Source: Butyricimonas synergistica DSM 23225
GTDB lineage: Bacteria > Bacteroidota > Bacteroidia > Bacteroidales > Marinifilaceae
Length of the DNA stretch: 64,000 nucleotides
NCBI RefSeq assembly: GCF_000379665.1
Contig: NZ_KB903367.1
Location: 124,001-188,000, forward strand
Direction of reading: 5' to 3'
Shown here in pieces: positions 30,215-38,833 of this stretch; within the stretch, counting starts at the first letter, position 1, and each line of letters begins with the position of its first letter. The notes below the pieces were generated by a model that worked only from the letters and a program-made list of their open reading frames with translations, made no database searches and had not been told where the DNA came from. The position numbers and the translations under genes were made by a program.

Positions 30215-31474
30215 ATGACAAAAAAAATGCCAGCTGAAAATTCTCCGGAAATAATCGAGAATTTGAAGGAAATTAGAATAGAAGATTACACGTACGATCT
30301 CCCGGAGGAACGGATAGCCAAGTTTCCCCTGGAACGGCGTGATGCCTCGAAATTGTTGATTTATGACGACGGGGAGATCTGCGAAAGGCATTTCCGTGAT
30401 GTTCCCGAAATGCTGCAACCCGATCATATGCTGGTATTTAATAACACGAAGGTGATTTATGCCCGTGTGCTTTTCCGGAAAACGACAGGTGCCATTATTG
30501 AAGTGTTCTGCCTTGAACCTTATTTGCCTGCCGATTATGTGCAGAGTTTCGCCGCTTACGGGCGCTGCGAGTGGAAGTGCATGGTCGGGAATCTGAAAAA
30601 ATGGAAAGAGGGAACGATATATTGCTACTACCAGGTGAACGGGGTAGATTATCAGTTGGCTGCCACCCGGAAATCACGGGAAGAAAATGATGTTATCGTC
30701 GAGTTTACATGGGATACTTCGCTTAGTTTCAGCGAAGTGTTGGAATACTGCGGGCGAATCCCTATTCCTCCCTACTTGAACCGGGAGTCGGAAGACGATG
30801 ACAAAATCCGTTACCAAACCGTTTATTCCAAGAATGAAGGTTCCGTGGCTGCCCCTACGGCGGGATTGCACTTCAGCCTCTCCGTGTTGGATGCTTTACG
30901 GGAAAAGGGCGTGACGATAGAGGAATTGACCTTGCACGTGGGAGCCGGGACATTCCGCCCCGTGAAGAGCGAAACGATCGGGGGGCATGATATGCACACG
31001 GAGCACATATCTGTTCGGCGGGAAGTCGTGGCGCATTTGCTCAACCACCCGGAAAAGGTGATTGCCGTGGGAACGACTTCTGTACGTACACTGGAAAGTC
31101 TTTACTGGATGGGGGTAAAACGAATATCGGGTGATGCCGGTTTTAATTCCTTGGGGCAATGGGAAGCTTATTCCTTGCCCTCGTCTTATAGCGTGCAGGA
31201 ATCCATGAGTGCCTTGTTGGAGTGGTTTGATGAACAGGAAACAGAATTATTGAAAGCAAAGACCACGATCATCATCGTACCCGGGTACACGTATCGGGTC
31301 ATCACGGCGATGTTTACCAATTTCCATCAGCCTCAAAGTACGTTGCTGTTGTTAGTTGCGGCGGCTATCGGGGAGGATTGGCGAAAGGTATATCATTACG
31401 CATTGACGCACGATTTCCGTTTCCTGAGTTACGGGGATAGCAGTTTGTTAAAAATAAAAAGTGGAATAAAGTGA
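30215..31474 (+). CDS. queA: S-adenosylmethionine:tRNA ribosyltransferase-isomerase
   Basis: QueA adds the cyclopentene ring precursor to preQ1 at position 34 of tRNA on the way to queuosine. The 419-residue product (family 340-420) has YDLPEERIAKFPLERRDASK, VFNNTKVIYARVLFRK and the central RYQTVYSKNEGSVAAPTAGL, continuing HFS. Later come LHVGAGTFRPVKSE and VIAVGTTSVRTLESLY, and the C-terminal TNFHQPQSTLLLLVAA. All are QueA signatures. The N-terminal 20 residues and an acidic insertion make it longer than E. coli QueA, as is usual in Bacteroidota. Its stop overlaps the next start (GTGA). Confidence 0.95.
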   Translation: MTKKMPAENSPEIIENLKEIRIEDYTYDLPEERIAKFPLERRDASKLLIYDDGEICERHFRDVPEMLQPDHMLVFNNTKVIYARVLFRKTTGAIIEVFCLEPYLPADYVQSFAAYGRCEWKCMVGNLKKWKEGTIYCYYQVNGVDYQLAATRKSREENDVIVEFTWDTSLSFSEVLEYCGRIPIPPYLNRESEDDDKIRYQTVYSKNEGSVAAPTAGLHFSLSVLDALREKGVTIEELTLHVGAGTFRPVKSETIGGHDMHTEHISVRREVVAHLLNHPEKVIAVGTTSVRTLESLYWMGVKRISGDAGFNSLGQWEAYSLPSSYSVQESMSALLEWFDEQETELLKAKTTIIIVPGYTYRVITAMFTNFHQPQSTLLLLVAAAIGEDWRKVYHYALTHDFRFLSYGDSSLLKIKSGIK

Positions 31475-31914
31475 AAAGTTTGAACCTTCCTCCTTTTGAT
31501 TACAAGGTGAAAAAGCAGAACGGACAGGTCTGGATATTCGATATGATCCGAAAACGCTACGTCGTGCTGACGCCGGAGGAATGGGTAAGGCAACATTTTA
31601 TTCATTTTTTGATAGAATATAAGCATTATCCGGCTCAATTGATTGCTGTGGAAAAAGAGATACAAGTGTGTGGCATGAAACGGCGTTTCGACCTGGTGTG
31701 CTATGATCGCCAGGCGAATCCTTATCTTATCGTGGAGTGTAAAGCGCCTTCCGTACCGTTATCTCAAATTGTTTTCGATCAAGTCTTCCAGTACAACCGA
31801 TCTCTTGCGGCACGTTTCGTGGCAATAACAAACGGTTGCGAGCATTTTTGCGGTGAGATTTCATCGGAGAGTGGCTTCCGAATTGTAGCGGATATCCCGG
31901 ATTTCGGGATGTAA
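31471..31914 (+). CDS. HsdR N-terminal-type (PD-(D/E)XK) nuclease domain protein
   Basis: This 147-residue protein of a Bacteroidota family is usually annotated 'type I restriction enzyme R protein N terminus'. The core YDRQANPYLIVECKAPSVPL with the preceding RRFDLVCYD gives the PD-(D/E)XK catalytic pattern D...ExK. There is no helicase or specificity subunit, so it is not a restriction system by itself. A role in DNA or RNA metabolism is inferred only from the fold. The start is GTG 31471, overlapping queA by 4 nt (GTGA). It is probably co-translated with queA, an arrangement I believe is common in the order. Confidence 0.85.
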   Translation: MKSLNLPPFDYKVKKQNGQVWIFDMIRKRYVVLTPEEWVRQHFIHFLIEYKHYPAQLIAVEKEIQVCGMKRRFDLVCYDRQANPYLIVECKAPSVPLSQIVFDQVFQYNRSLAARFVAITNGCEHFCGEISSESGFRIVADIPDFGM

Positions 31915-32070
31915 CAAGGTTTTTCTCTGTATACTACATAAAAGTTTTCCTCGATACGTGTATAATATTTTATTCCATTATGCGTGTTGAAGATAAGAAA
32001 ATGTATTCAACATCAGATTTTGACAATGGGATTACACCTATTATTCCAATTTTACTTCCATATCACTTCC

Positions 32071-32202
32071 ATATGAATACCGTATAGTAAATTGTAGGTT
32101 CGCTGTAGATTCGCTGTAAGTTCGCTGTATTTTCACAGCGAACTTACAGCGAATCTACAGCGAACCTACAACTTTTTTTATGCTATTGTATCGGAAGTGA
32201 TA
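32071..32202. repeat. Long palindromic element built of 11-bp units
   Basis: The centre is a perfect 37-bp inverted repeat: arms 32092-32128 and 32135-32171 with a 6-nt loop. Each arm consists of three tandem 11-bp units of the form TGTARRTTCGC (GG, GA and AG variants). An outer inverted pair TATCACTTCC (32071-32080) and GGAAGTGATA (32193-32202) flanks it, with partly complementary DNA between. On the plus strand the stem is followed by CTTTTTTTA, so it could act as a terminator. The nested structure and unit repetition point to a mobile or recombination-related element. Confidence 0.85.
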
Positions 32203-32453
32203 CGCTATTCGTATTTTAATTATTTGGGTTATAGATAAAACATCATCAGTACTTGTGGGGCTACTTGCCAACAGGCTGCTGTTCTCCTTCATTTCCGTAA
32301 GTCTAAGTAAAAGGTTTTGAAATTTTTATTTGGGGATAGTAATGGTTGATTTCTGTTGAATTTTGTATGAATTCACGGGAAATTCGGATATAGAAGGCGT
32401 TTATGTTTCTTTTGTAAAATTTACGTGTTGGCTTAGTTTGGTTGATATAGAAC

Positions 32454-32488
32454 ATTCTCACGGAATCACTGAGCAATACCGTGAGAAT
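32454..32488. repeat. 10-bp hairpin ATTCTCACGG/CCGTGAGAAT
   Basis: Perfect 10-bp arms enclose a 15-nt loop. An outer pair GAACAT (32451-32456, overlapping) and ATGTTC (32494-32499) extends the symmetry. It lies in the gene-free stretch; no coding or RNA family was recognised. Confidence 0.45.
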
Positions 32489-32575
32489 ATAAAATGTTCT
32501 TTTCCCATACAAATTCGCAACCAACCCAGAGGCGGGCTCTATTTTTTACTGAAGGCTGCACGCCATCCCCATATC

Positions 32576-32593
32576 ATTAAATGAACGATTAAT
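32576..32593. promoter_or_regulatory. Degenerate AAACGATCGTTT-like palindrome
   Basis: ATTAAATGAACGATTAAT matches the 18-bp operator at 10066 at 15 of 18 positions. A second such sequence, TTAATCGTTCGTTTAA at 32726-32741, matches the 16-bp core (TTAAACGATCGTTTAA) at 14 of 16 on the other strand. Both lie in the non-coding stretch downstream of meaB. They may be weak sites of the same regulator. Confidence 0.35.
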
Positions 32594-32909
32594 GACAGTC
32601 AAATGTAAACATTTTTAATGAGATTCATGCAAAATATTCTATATTATTTTAACCTGGTAATCAAATACTCGCATTTGTAGAAAATTATTGACATCTTTAC
32701 TCGGAAGCTGAAGAGTAAACGATAATTAATCGTTCGTTTAAAGAAATTTTTTAATACTTGATAATACTTTTTCCCTCAGCCAGTTTGTCTTTGTTTTGTC
32801 TTTCGTGTGTCGGAGTTGTAGGTATTTGTTATTGTTACGGTTGGTGATGTGTTAATTTGCTTGTTATAAGTAAATTACATCGAATAGCATCCCCGAGAGC
32901 AAGTGGACG

Positions 32910-32953
32910 AAAATAACATTCCCGCAGTTTTAAAACTGCGGGAATGTTATTTT
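32910..32953. terminator. 44-bp perfect palindrome, probable terminator after meaB
   Basis: Two 22-bp arms (AAAATAACATTCCCGCAGTT plus TT, and the complement) abut with no loop. Read leftward from meaB it gives a GC-rich stem core CCCGCAG/CTGCGGG within A/T-rich ends, the shape of a bidirectional intrinsic terminator. It starts 31 nt beyond the meaB stop. Its full 44-bp symmetry is longer than a terminator needs. Confidence 0.65.
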
Positions 32954-32984
32954 GATATAGAAAAGTAATAATTTCACTTTAGGA

Positions 32985-34103
32985 TTACCCGTGTGTTTTG
33001 GTATCGTTTTTGAAATAGTTGTCCAGCAAACGGAATGCGGCGGCAAAGGAACTTTCCTCGTTATTTTGTACTTTTTCTTCTGCCAGCTTGATCTGTTCTT
33101 TTTGGCTTTGGTAGAAACGGTTTCTCAATTGTTCGTCGATAGTTTCGTACATCCAGTATTTGGATTGCTCGCTGCGGCGTGCGTCAAAATACTTGTTTTG
33201 TTGGGTTTCGCTGCAATAATGCAGTATGTTTTCCCATATATCCCGGATACCGGTTTTCTCGTAAGCCGAGCAAGTCATCACCTTGGGTTCCACTCCCGAC
33301 TCGTGAGGGGGGAAGAGGTGTAGGGCATTCTGTAATTGTACTTTTGCCAGCTCGGCACGCGTGATGTTATTGCCGTCAGCCTTATTAATAATGATGCTGT
33401 CCGCCATTTCCATGATACCCCTTTTGATACCCTGTAATTCATCGCCCGCTCCGGCAATTTGTACCAACAGGAAGAAATCGACCATGGAATGCACTGCTGT
33501 TTCACTTTGACCGACTCCCACGGTTTCGATCAGTATGATGTCAAAGCCTGCCGCCTCGCACAGGAGCATTGCTTCCCTAGTTTTACGGGCAACGCCTCCC
33601 AATGAGCCTGCCGATGGGGAAGGACGTATATACGCGTGAGGGTCGCAAGCAAGTTCTTCCATGCGGGTTTTGTCACCCAAGATGCTTCCTTTGGAGCGTT
33701 CGCTACTCGGGTCGATTGCCAACACGGCAATTTTGTGTCCCTCGTTCGTGAGGAATTTACCGAACGCTTCGATAAAGGTACTTTTCCCGGCACCGGGAAC
33801 TCCCGTGATACCGATGCGTATGGATTTTCCCGTGTTGGGGAGGCAGCGGTTGATGACTTCCTGAGCCATCGCCTGATGGTCTATACGTGCACTTTCAACA
33901 AGCGTGATTGCCTGGCTCAAGATGTTGATATCTCCTTTTAGGATACCGGCAATATACTCGTCGACAGATAAAACTTTTTTCTTGAGATGCTTCAGTCTTT
34001 CTGCAATTGCCGGATTCACCGGATCAGGTTGTTCTATTCCTTTGTTGACGGCTAATCCCTCGTAGCAAGCGTCATTTTCAGGATGTTCTATATCTTGTTG
34101 CAT
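32985..34103 (-). CDS. meaB: Methylmalonyl-CoA mutase-associated GTPase MeaB
   Basis: This 372-residue G3E/SIMIBI GTPase loads and protects the adenosylcobalamin cofactor of methylmalonyl-CoA mutase in the succinate-propionate pathway. Motifs are IRIGITGVPGAGKSTFIEAF (P-loop), VLAIDPSSERSKGSILGDKT (switch I), IILIETVGVGQSETAVHSMV (switch II) and SIIINKADG (base specificity, NKxD). The C-terminus is helical and charged. The mutase subunits are not adjacent. A -7 box lies 23 nt upstream (34126). The gene ends before the 44-bp palindrome. Confidence 0.94.
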   Translation of the reverse strand: MQQDIEHPENDACYEGLAVNKGIEQPDPVNPAIAERLKHLKKKVLSVDEYIAGILKGDINILSQAITLVESARIDHQAMAQEVINRCLPNTGKSIRIGITGVPGAGKSTFIEAFGKFLTNEGHKIAVLAIDPSSERSKGSILGDKTRMEELACDPHAYIRPSPSAGSLGGVARKTREAMLLCEAAGFDIILIETVGVGQSETAVHSMVDFFLLVQIAGAGDELQGIKRGIMEMADSIIINKADGNNITRAELAKVQLQNALHLFPPHESGVEPKVMTCSAYEKTGIRDIWENILHYCSETQQNKYFDARRSEQSKYWMYETIDEQLRNRFYQSQKEQIKLAEEKVQNNEESSFAAAFRLLDNYFKNDTKTHG

Positions 34104-34125
34104 ATCGTTTTTATTTAATTTGATG

Positions 34126-34133
34126 CAAAGATA
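34126..34133 (-). promoter_or_regulatory. Candidate leftward -7 box (TATCTTTG) for meaB
   Basis: The minus strand reads TATCTTTG, 23 nt before the meaB ATG. It falls after the ppdK terminator, so meaB is probably a separate transcription unit. Confidence 0.5.
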
Positions 34134-34215
34134 GGGTTATTGTTGACAAGTTACAAGTCGGGAATGTTTATTATTATGCCTTCTCTCGGCGGAAATATTC
34201 GAGTTTGTCGGATAA

Positions 34216-34245
34216 AAAAAAGTGCCTCGTTTCGAGGCACTTTTT
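34216..34245 (-). terminator. Intrinsic terminator after ppdK (bidirectional shape)
   Basis: AAAAAGTGCCTCG and CGAGGCACTTTTT form a 13-bp stem with a 3-nt loop, with further A/T tracts on both sides. It lies 22 nt past the ppdK stop. On the minus strand the stem is followed by a long T run. Confidence 0.85.
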
Positions 34246-34267
34246 CCTAAAATATCAATAATGTATA

Positions 34268-37000
34268 TTATTTTTTAGCGTGCATGATGGCAGCTTGCGC
34301 CGAAGCCAGGCGTGCGATGGGTACGCGGAAAGGAGAGCAGGATACATAGTTCATGCCCATCTTGTCGCAGAAGATCACGGATGAGGGTTCTCCACCATGT
34401 TCTCCACAGATACCTACTTTCAGGTTTTCGTTGGTTTGGCGTCCTAGTTTCACACCCATTTCTACCAAGCGACCAACACCTTCCTGATCGAGAACGGCGA
34501 AAGGATCGGTTTTCAAGATACCTTTCTTGATGTAGTCGGGAAGGAATTTACCAGCGTCGTCACGAGAGAATCCAAAAGTCATTTGGGTCAAGTCGTTGGT
34601 TCCAAACGAGAAGAATTCTGCTACTTCTGCGATTTGGTCGGCAGTGATGGCTGCACGTGGAATCTCGATCATTGTACCCACGAGGTAGTTGACTTTCACG
34701 CCTTTTTCCTCAAATACTTGATCGGCAACACGGCGGATGATACCGGCTTGTTGTTGTAATTCCTTAACGCTGCCCACGAGCGGAACCATGATTTCCGGAC
34801 GAGGATCAAGACCACGGAGTTTCAGGTTGCAGGCTGCCTCGATGATGGCACGGGCTTGCATTTCGGTGATCTCGGGATAGGTGATACCCAAACGGCAACC
34901 GCGGTGACCAAGCATCGGGTTGAATTCGTGAAGGGCGTCTACTTTTTCCTTGATGCGTTCTACCGGCATATCGAGTTTCTGCGCCATATATTGTTGTGAA
35001 GCGGGTTCGTTCGGGGTGAACTCGTGCAATGGCGGGTCGAGCAGTCGGATGGTGACGCCCAAGCCGTTCATCGCCTCGAGGATGCCCTCGAAGTCGCCTC
35101 TTTGCATGGGTAATATTTTGTTGAGTGCATCACGGCGACCTTCTACGGTGTCGGAAAGGATCATTTCGCGCATGGCGTCGATGCGGTTACCCTCGAAGAA
35201 CATGTGTTCCGTGCGGCAAAGTCCAACTCCTTTTGCCCCGAATTCGCGCGCTTTACGAGCGTCTTTGGGGGTGTCTGCATTGGTACGCACGTGCATACGG
35301 GTGTATTTCTCTGCCAAATTCATGATGGTTGTGAAGTCTTCGTTCAAGGTGGCGTCTTCCGTGGCGACTTTGCCGAGGTAAACTTCACCGGTAGAGCCGT
35401 TAAGAGAGAGCCAGTCACCTTCTTTAACGATGGTGCCGTTCACGTTGAAGTGGCGTTTCGCGTAGTCAACAATGATTTCACCTGCACCGGAAACACAGCA
35501 TTTACCCATTCCGCGAGCAACAACGGCAGCGTGGGAAGTCATTCCTCCGCGAGCGGTTAAGATACCCTCGGATACGTTCATCCCTCTCAAGTCCTCGGGG
35601 GAGGTTTCAAGACGAACTAGGATAACTTTCTCTCCTCTGTTTTTCCATTCTTCCGCTTCGTCGGCGAAGAATACGACGCGACCACAAGCTGCTCCCGGAG
35701 ATGCGGGAAGTCCTTTGGTGATAACATGGGCGTTTTTCAATGCCTCTTTGTTGAACACGGGGTGGAGAAGTTCATCCAGCTTGTTGGCTTCCTGACGCAA
35801 TAAGGCGGTATGTTCGTCGATCATTCCCTGTTTCAGCATATCGACAGCCATTTTTACCATGGCAGCACCGGTACGTTTTCCGTTACGGGTTTGCAGCATC
35901 CATAATTTACCGTCTTGGATGGTAAATTCGAGGTCTTGCATATCGTGGAAATAGTTTTCCAGCTTTTCTTGTACGGCATTCAGTTCGGCGTAAGCTTCCG
36001 GCATGGCTTCTTCTAGGGAAGGATATTTAGCAACGCGGTCTGCTTCTGAAACATTTTGCATTTTTGCCCAACGGCGAGAACCTTCTATCGTGATCTCTTG
36101 CGGGGTACGAATACCTGCAACCACGTCTTCTCCCTGTGCGTTGATCAAGTACTCTCCGTTGAAAATGTCTTCTCCGGTAGCGGCGTCGCGAGTGAAGGCA
36201 ACCCCAGTTGCGGAATTGTTACCCATGTTACCGTAAACCATAGCTTGTACGTTCACGGCAGTACCCCATTCTTCCGGGATTTGATTCAATTGGCGATATA
36301 GAACGGCACGTTCCGTCATCCAAGAATCGAACACGGCACAGATTGCTCCCCATAATTGCTCCCACGGGCAAGTGGGGAAGTCTTTGCCGGTTTTAGTTTT
36401 AACGACAAGTTTGAAACGGCGAACCAGTTCTTGCAGGTCTTCAGCCGTGAAGTCCGTGTCGTTAGTAATATTTTTCTCTGCTTTTAATTTGTCGATTTCT
36501 ACTTCAAACGGGTTGTGCTCTCCTTTTCCGGCAGCAACACCCATTACCACGTCACCGTACATTTGCACGAAACGGCGATATGAATCCCAGGCGAATCTGG
36601 CGTTACCTGATTTCTCTGCCACGATCTTAACGGCGTCGTCATTCATACCGAGGTTAAGCACCGTGTCCATCATACCCGGCATGGATACTCTGGCTCCCGA
36701 ACGCACGGACACCAAAAGAGGGAATGCCTCTCCTTTTGAACCGAATTTAGCGTTCATTAATTTTTCGGTAGCCTCGATACCGGCTTTCACGTCATTCTCA
36801 ATTAATTTCACAACAGCGTCACGTCCTTCCTGGTTGTAAAGTGTGCAAACTTCTGTCGTGATAGTGAATCCTGCTGGTACAGGAACTCCGATGAGATTCA
36901 TTTCGGCAAGATTGGCGCCCTTACCTCCAAGCAGGTTTTTCATGTCTGCTTTTCCTTCTGCTTTTCCGTCGCCAAAGGTGTAAACGTACTTCGTACTCAT
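34268..37000 (-). CDS. ppdK: Pyruvate, phosphate dikinase
   Basis: The enzyme interconverts pyruvate, ATP and Pi with PEP, AMP and PPi, and in anaerobic Bacteroidota supports glycolysis or gluconeogenesis. The product is 910 residues from MSTKYVYTFGDGKAEG; a longer in-frame ATG at 37036 adds 12 atypical residues. The ATP-grasp domain starts LLGGKGANLAEMNLIGVPVP. The phosphohistidine domain has ILTARGGMTSHAAVVARGMG, with the catalytic His in GGMTSHAA. The PEP-binding barrel has LCRTEHMFFE and LGHRGCRLGITYPEI, ending with SFGTNDLTQMTFGFSRDD and the catalytic Cys in KVGICGEHGGEPSS. The CDS is flanked by a -7 box (37092) and a terminator (34216), so it is monocistronic. Confidence 0.97.
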   Translation of the reverse strand: MSTKYVYTFGDGKAEGKADMKNLLGGKGANLAEMNLIGVPVPAGFTITTEVCTLYNQEGRDAVVKLIENDVKAGIEATEKLMNAKFGSKGEAFPLLVSVRSGARVSMPGMMDTVLNLGMNDDAVKIVAEKSGNARFAWDSYRRFVQMYGDVVMGVAAGKGEHNPFEVEIDKLKAEKNITNDTDFTAEDLQELVRRFKLVVKTKTGKDFPTCPWEQLWGAICAVFDSWMTERAVLYRQLNQIPEEWGTAVNVQAMVYGNMGNNSATGVAFTRDAATGEDIFNGEYLINAQGEDVVAGIRTPQEITIEGSRRWAKMQNVSEADRVAKYPSLEEAMPEAYAELNAVQEKLENYFHDMQDLEFTIQDGKLWMLQTRNGKRTGAAMVKMAVDMLKQGMIDEHTALLRQEANKLDELLHPVFNKEALKNAHVITKGLPASPGAACGRVVFFADEAEEWKNRGEKVILVRLETSPEDLRGMNVSEGILTARGGMTSHAAVVARGMGKCCVSGAGEIIVDYAKRHFNVNGTIVKEGDWLSLNGSTGEVYLGKVATEDATLNEDFTTIMNLAEKYTRMHVRTNADTPKDARKAREFGAKGVGLCRTEHMFFEGNRIDAMREMILSDTVEGRRDALNKILPMQRGDFEGILEAMNGLGVTIRLLDPPLHEFTPNEPASQQYMAQKLDMPVERIKEKVDALHEFNPMLGHRGCRLGITYPEITEMQARAIIEAACNLKLRGLDPRPEIMVPLVGSVKELQQQAGIIRRVADQVFEEKGVKVNYLVGTMIEIPRAAITADQIAEVAEFFSFGTNDLTQMTFGFSRDDAGKFLPDYIKKGILKTDPFAVLDQEGVGRLVEMGVKLGRQTNENLKVGICGEHGGEPSSVIFCDKMGMNYVSCSPFRVPIARLASAQAAIMHAKK

Positions 37001-37091
37001 AGTTCTGTTAGATTTTTTGCGTTTACCTCCTGACATTCAGGAGTGTTTGTTTATATGATCATTCTTTGTTAAAATTCCTATCTTAAAAGTG

Positions 37092-37099
37092 CAAAGATA
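37092..37099 (-). promoter_or_regulatory. Candidate leftward -7 box (TATCTTTG) for ppdK
   Basis: The minus strand reads TATCTTTG, 91 nt before the chosen ppdK start, giving a leader of about 85 nt. Confidence 0.5.
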
Positions 37100-37237
37100 A
37101 TTTTTTTTCTTGAATAAAGGAATAGAGAGTTTTAGTTAAAATTTACGCGAACGTTTGTTGTTGAGCTGGAATGAGAAATTTTCGAGGAGGTGAATAAAAA
37201 ATGGAGATTGCTGTTAAATTTTAAACAAATAAATGTG

Positions 37238-37245
37238 TATTTTTG
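37238..37245 (+). promoter_or_regulatory. Candidate -7 box (TATTTTTG)
   Basis: TATTTTTG lies 24 nt before ATG 37270. A TTG start at 37243 would be inside the box, so the ATG start is preferred for the radical SAM gene. Confidence 0.5.
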
Positions 37246-37269
37246 CGGGCTGTTAATTATTTGGAAAGA

Positions 37270-38202
37270 ATGATGTTTGAACGAGAGCAAAAACGATACA
37301 ACGATTACCCGACTTATTTCAGAACGTTTTTTGGAGGGCGGGTTCAGAAATTGTCGATAGATGGGGGATTTACTTGTCCCAACCGGGATGGAAGTAAGGG
37401 AACCGGGGGATGCTCGTTCTGTAATAATAATAGTTTTAATCCTGATTATTGCCGGGCGGTAGAGGGGATTACCCGGCAGATAGAGGAGGGGGTGAAGTTT
37501 TTCGGGCGCAAATATAAGGATCAGAAATACTTGGCTTATTTTCAAGCGTATTCTAATACGTATGCTCCTTTGGATGTGCTGAAACAGCGATACGAGGAGG
37601 CTTTGGCACACCCGATGATCGCGGGATTGGTGATTGGCACACGTCCCGATGTGGTGAATGATGAGGTGTTGGATTATCTGGAAGAGATTGCCCGGCATCA
37701 TTATGTCTGCGTCGAATACGGCGTGGAGTCGGCAAACGACGAGGTTTTGCGACAGGTGAACCGGGGACATGATTTCGCTGCATCTGAATGGGCGATACGC
37801 GCTACCGCGAACCGGGGGATAGCCATTGGTGCACATTTGATTTTCGGTCTGCCGGGAGAAAGCCGTGAATCGATGTTGGAGGGAGCCGTACGGTTGAGTG
37901 AGTTGCCTATACAAGTGTTGAAGTTGCACCAGTTGCAAATCGTGAAGGGCACCCGTATGGCAGAAGAATATGCCGAGAATCCATCAAGCTTCCGTTTATA
38001 CACGTTGGAAGAGTATTTGGATTTCGTGGTAGAGGTGATTGAGCGAATCCGTCCGGATGTGTATCTGGAAAGGTTTGTGAATCAATCTCCGCCGGAATAT
38101 TTAGTCGCCCCACAGTGGGGAGTGAAGAATTTCGAGTTCACGGCAAAGTTGGATAAACGATTAAGGGTGTTGGATACATGGCAGGGGAAACGAAAAGATT
38201 AG
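37270..38202 (+). CDS. TIGR01212-family radical SAM protein (YhcC-like)
   Basis: The product is 310 residues from MMFEREQKRYNDYPTYFRTF. The N-terminal LSIDGGFTCPNRDGSKGTGG followed by CSFCNN carries the radical SAM cysteines in the spaced form typical of the YhcC/TIGR01212 family (C...C..C). Later blocks are KYLAYFQAYSNTYAPLDVLK, IGTRPDVVNDEVLDYLEEIA, VEYGVESANDEVLRQVNRGH, and GIAIGAHLIFGLPGESRESM. The C-terminal VYLERFVNQSPPEYLVAPQW followed by G is also typical. The family is widespread and its substrate is not established. A tRNA or peptide modification role is often suggested, and no partner gene here helps decide. Confidence 0.9.
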   Translation: MMFEREQKRYNDYPTYFRTFFGGRVQKLSIDGGFTCPNRDGSKGTGGCSFCNNNSFNPDYCRAVEGITRQIEEGVKFFGRKYKDQKYLAYFQAYSNTYAPLDVLKQRYEEALAHPMIAGLVIGTRPDVVNDEVLDYLEEIARHHYVCVEYGVESANDEVLRQVNRGHDFAASEWAIRATANRGIAIGAHLIFGLPGESRESMLEGAVRLSELPIQVLKLHQLQIVKGTRMAEEYAENPSSFRLYTLEEYLDFVVEVIERIRPDVYLERFVNQSPPEYLVAPQWGVKNFEFTAKLDKRLRVLDTWQGKRKD

Positions 38203-38280
38203 AATTTAGAGTTTAAAGTTAAATGGAGTGTTGGTCCGATTGGAGGAATCTAAAATCGGAAATCATAAATCAAAAATGAT

Positions 38281-38778
38281 ATGAATCGGGTTGGACAAAA
38301 GGAAGTATACGAAACGTTGGCTGCATTGGGGATTGAGTTTGATTACGAGGAGCATCCTGCCGCACCGACGATAGAGATTGCAAAACAGTACTGGAAGAAT
38401 TTGGACAGTACGCATTGTAAAAATTTGTTTTTCAGAAATCATAAAGGAGACAGGCATTATTTGGTTATCTTGCATTGTGACCATAGTATGGCGATTCATG
38501 ATATGGAAAAGATGTTGAAGCAGGGAAAATTGAGTTTTGCCTCGGAAGCACGGATGGAAAAATACCTGGGCGTACGTCCCGGTTCGGTAAGTCCTTTCGG
38601 TTTGTTGAACGATGCGGAACATCATGTGTATGTGTTTCTGGACAAACATTTGCAAGAGGCAAAAAAGTTGTCATTTCACCCGAATGACAATCACGCATCT
38701 TTGGCAATAAAACTGGATGATTTTATCCGTTATATGGATTACACGGGTAATTCCTACGAGTGGATTGAACTATATTAA
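38281..38778 (+). CDS. Prolyl-tRNA deacylase (ProX/YbaK-type trans-editing domain)
   Basis: The 165-residue free-standing editing protein hydrolyses mischarged aminoacyl-tRNAs, in the ProX/PrdX subfamily typically Ala-tRNA(Pro). Segments are LGIEFDYEEHPAAPTIEIAK, CKNLFFRNHKGDRHYLVILH (the conserved FLR.K/'LFFRN.K' strand), KLSFASEARMEKYLGVRPGS followed by VSPFGLLND, and the C-terminal SFHPNDNHASLAIKLDDFIR. The PGSVSPFGL block is diagnostic. It forms a rightward series with the preceding radical SAM gene and the following ACT-like gene, separated by heptamer-type repeats. Confidence 0.9.
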   Translation: MNRVGQKEVYETLAALGIEFDYEEHPAAPTIEIAKQYWKNLDSTHCKNLFFRNHKGDRHYLVILHCDHSMAIHDMEKMLKQGKLSFASEARMEKYLGVRPGSVSPFGLLNDAEHHVYVFLDKHLQEAKKLSFHPNDNHASLAIKLDDFIRYMDYTGNSYEWIELY

Positions 38779-38800
38779 GATTTCGTCGTGCAAGAAAGTA

Positions 38801-38830
38801 TTTTCAATTTTCAACTTTCAATTTTCAATT
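38801..38830. repeat. TTTTCAA heptamer tandem repeat
   Basis: Four copies of TTTTCAA (one with TTTCAAC) end four bases before ATG 38834. The in-frame upstream extension translates the repeat as [10 protein letters not shown], so the start is placed after it. Confidence 0.8.
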
Positions 38831-38833
38831 AAT

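Larger units (their letters stand above)
31915..32984. other. 1.07-kb gene-free stretch
   Basis: No convincing gene is visible on either strand; the short open frames here lack recognisable motifs and cross the inverted repeats. The stretch is AT-rich and holds the 11-bp-unit palindromic element, a 10-bp hairpin, two operator-like palindromes and the 44-bp palindrome. It is probably a scar or landing site of mobile DNA between queA and meaB operons. Confidence 0.6.

Noticed and set aside
31471-31914. Type I restriction system
   Set aside because: Only a short PD-(D/E)XK domain is present; no helicase, methylase or specificity gene is adjacent, and the gene is coupled to queA.
32092-32179. 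Ordinary intrinsic terminator for the HsdR-like gene
   Set aside because: It lies 178 nt beyond the stop, and the 37-bp perfect, unit-built stem plus outer inverted repeat is not explained by termination alone, though it may also terminate.
32303-32524. 73-residue minus-strand open frame in the gene-free stretch
   Set aside because: No recognisable domain or signal, and it crosses the hairpin at 32454; chance open frame.
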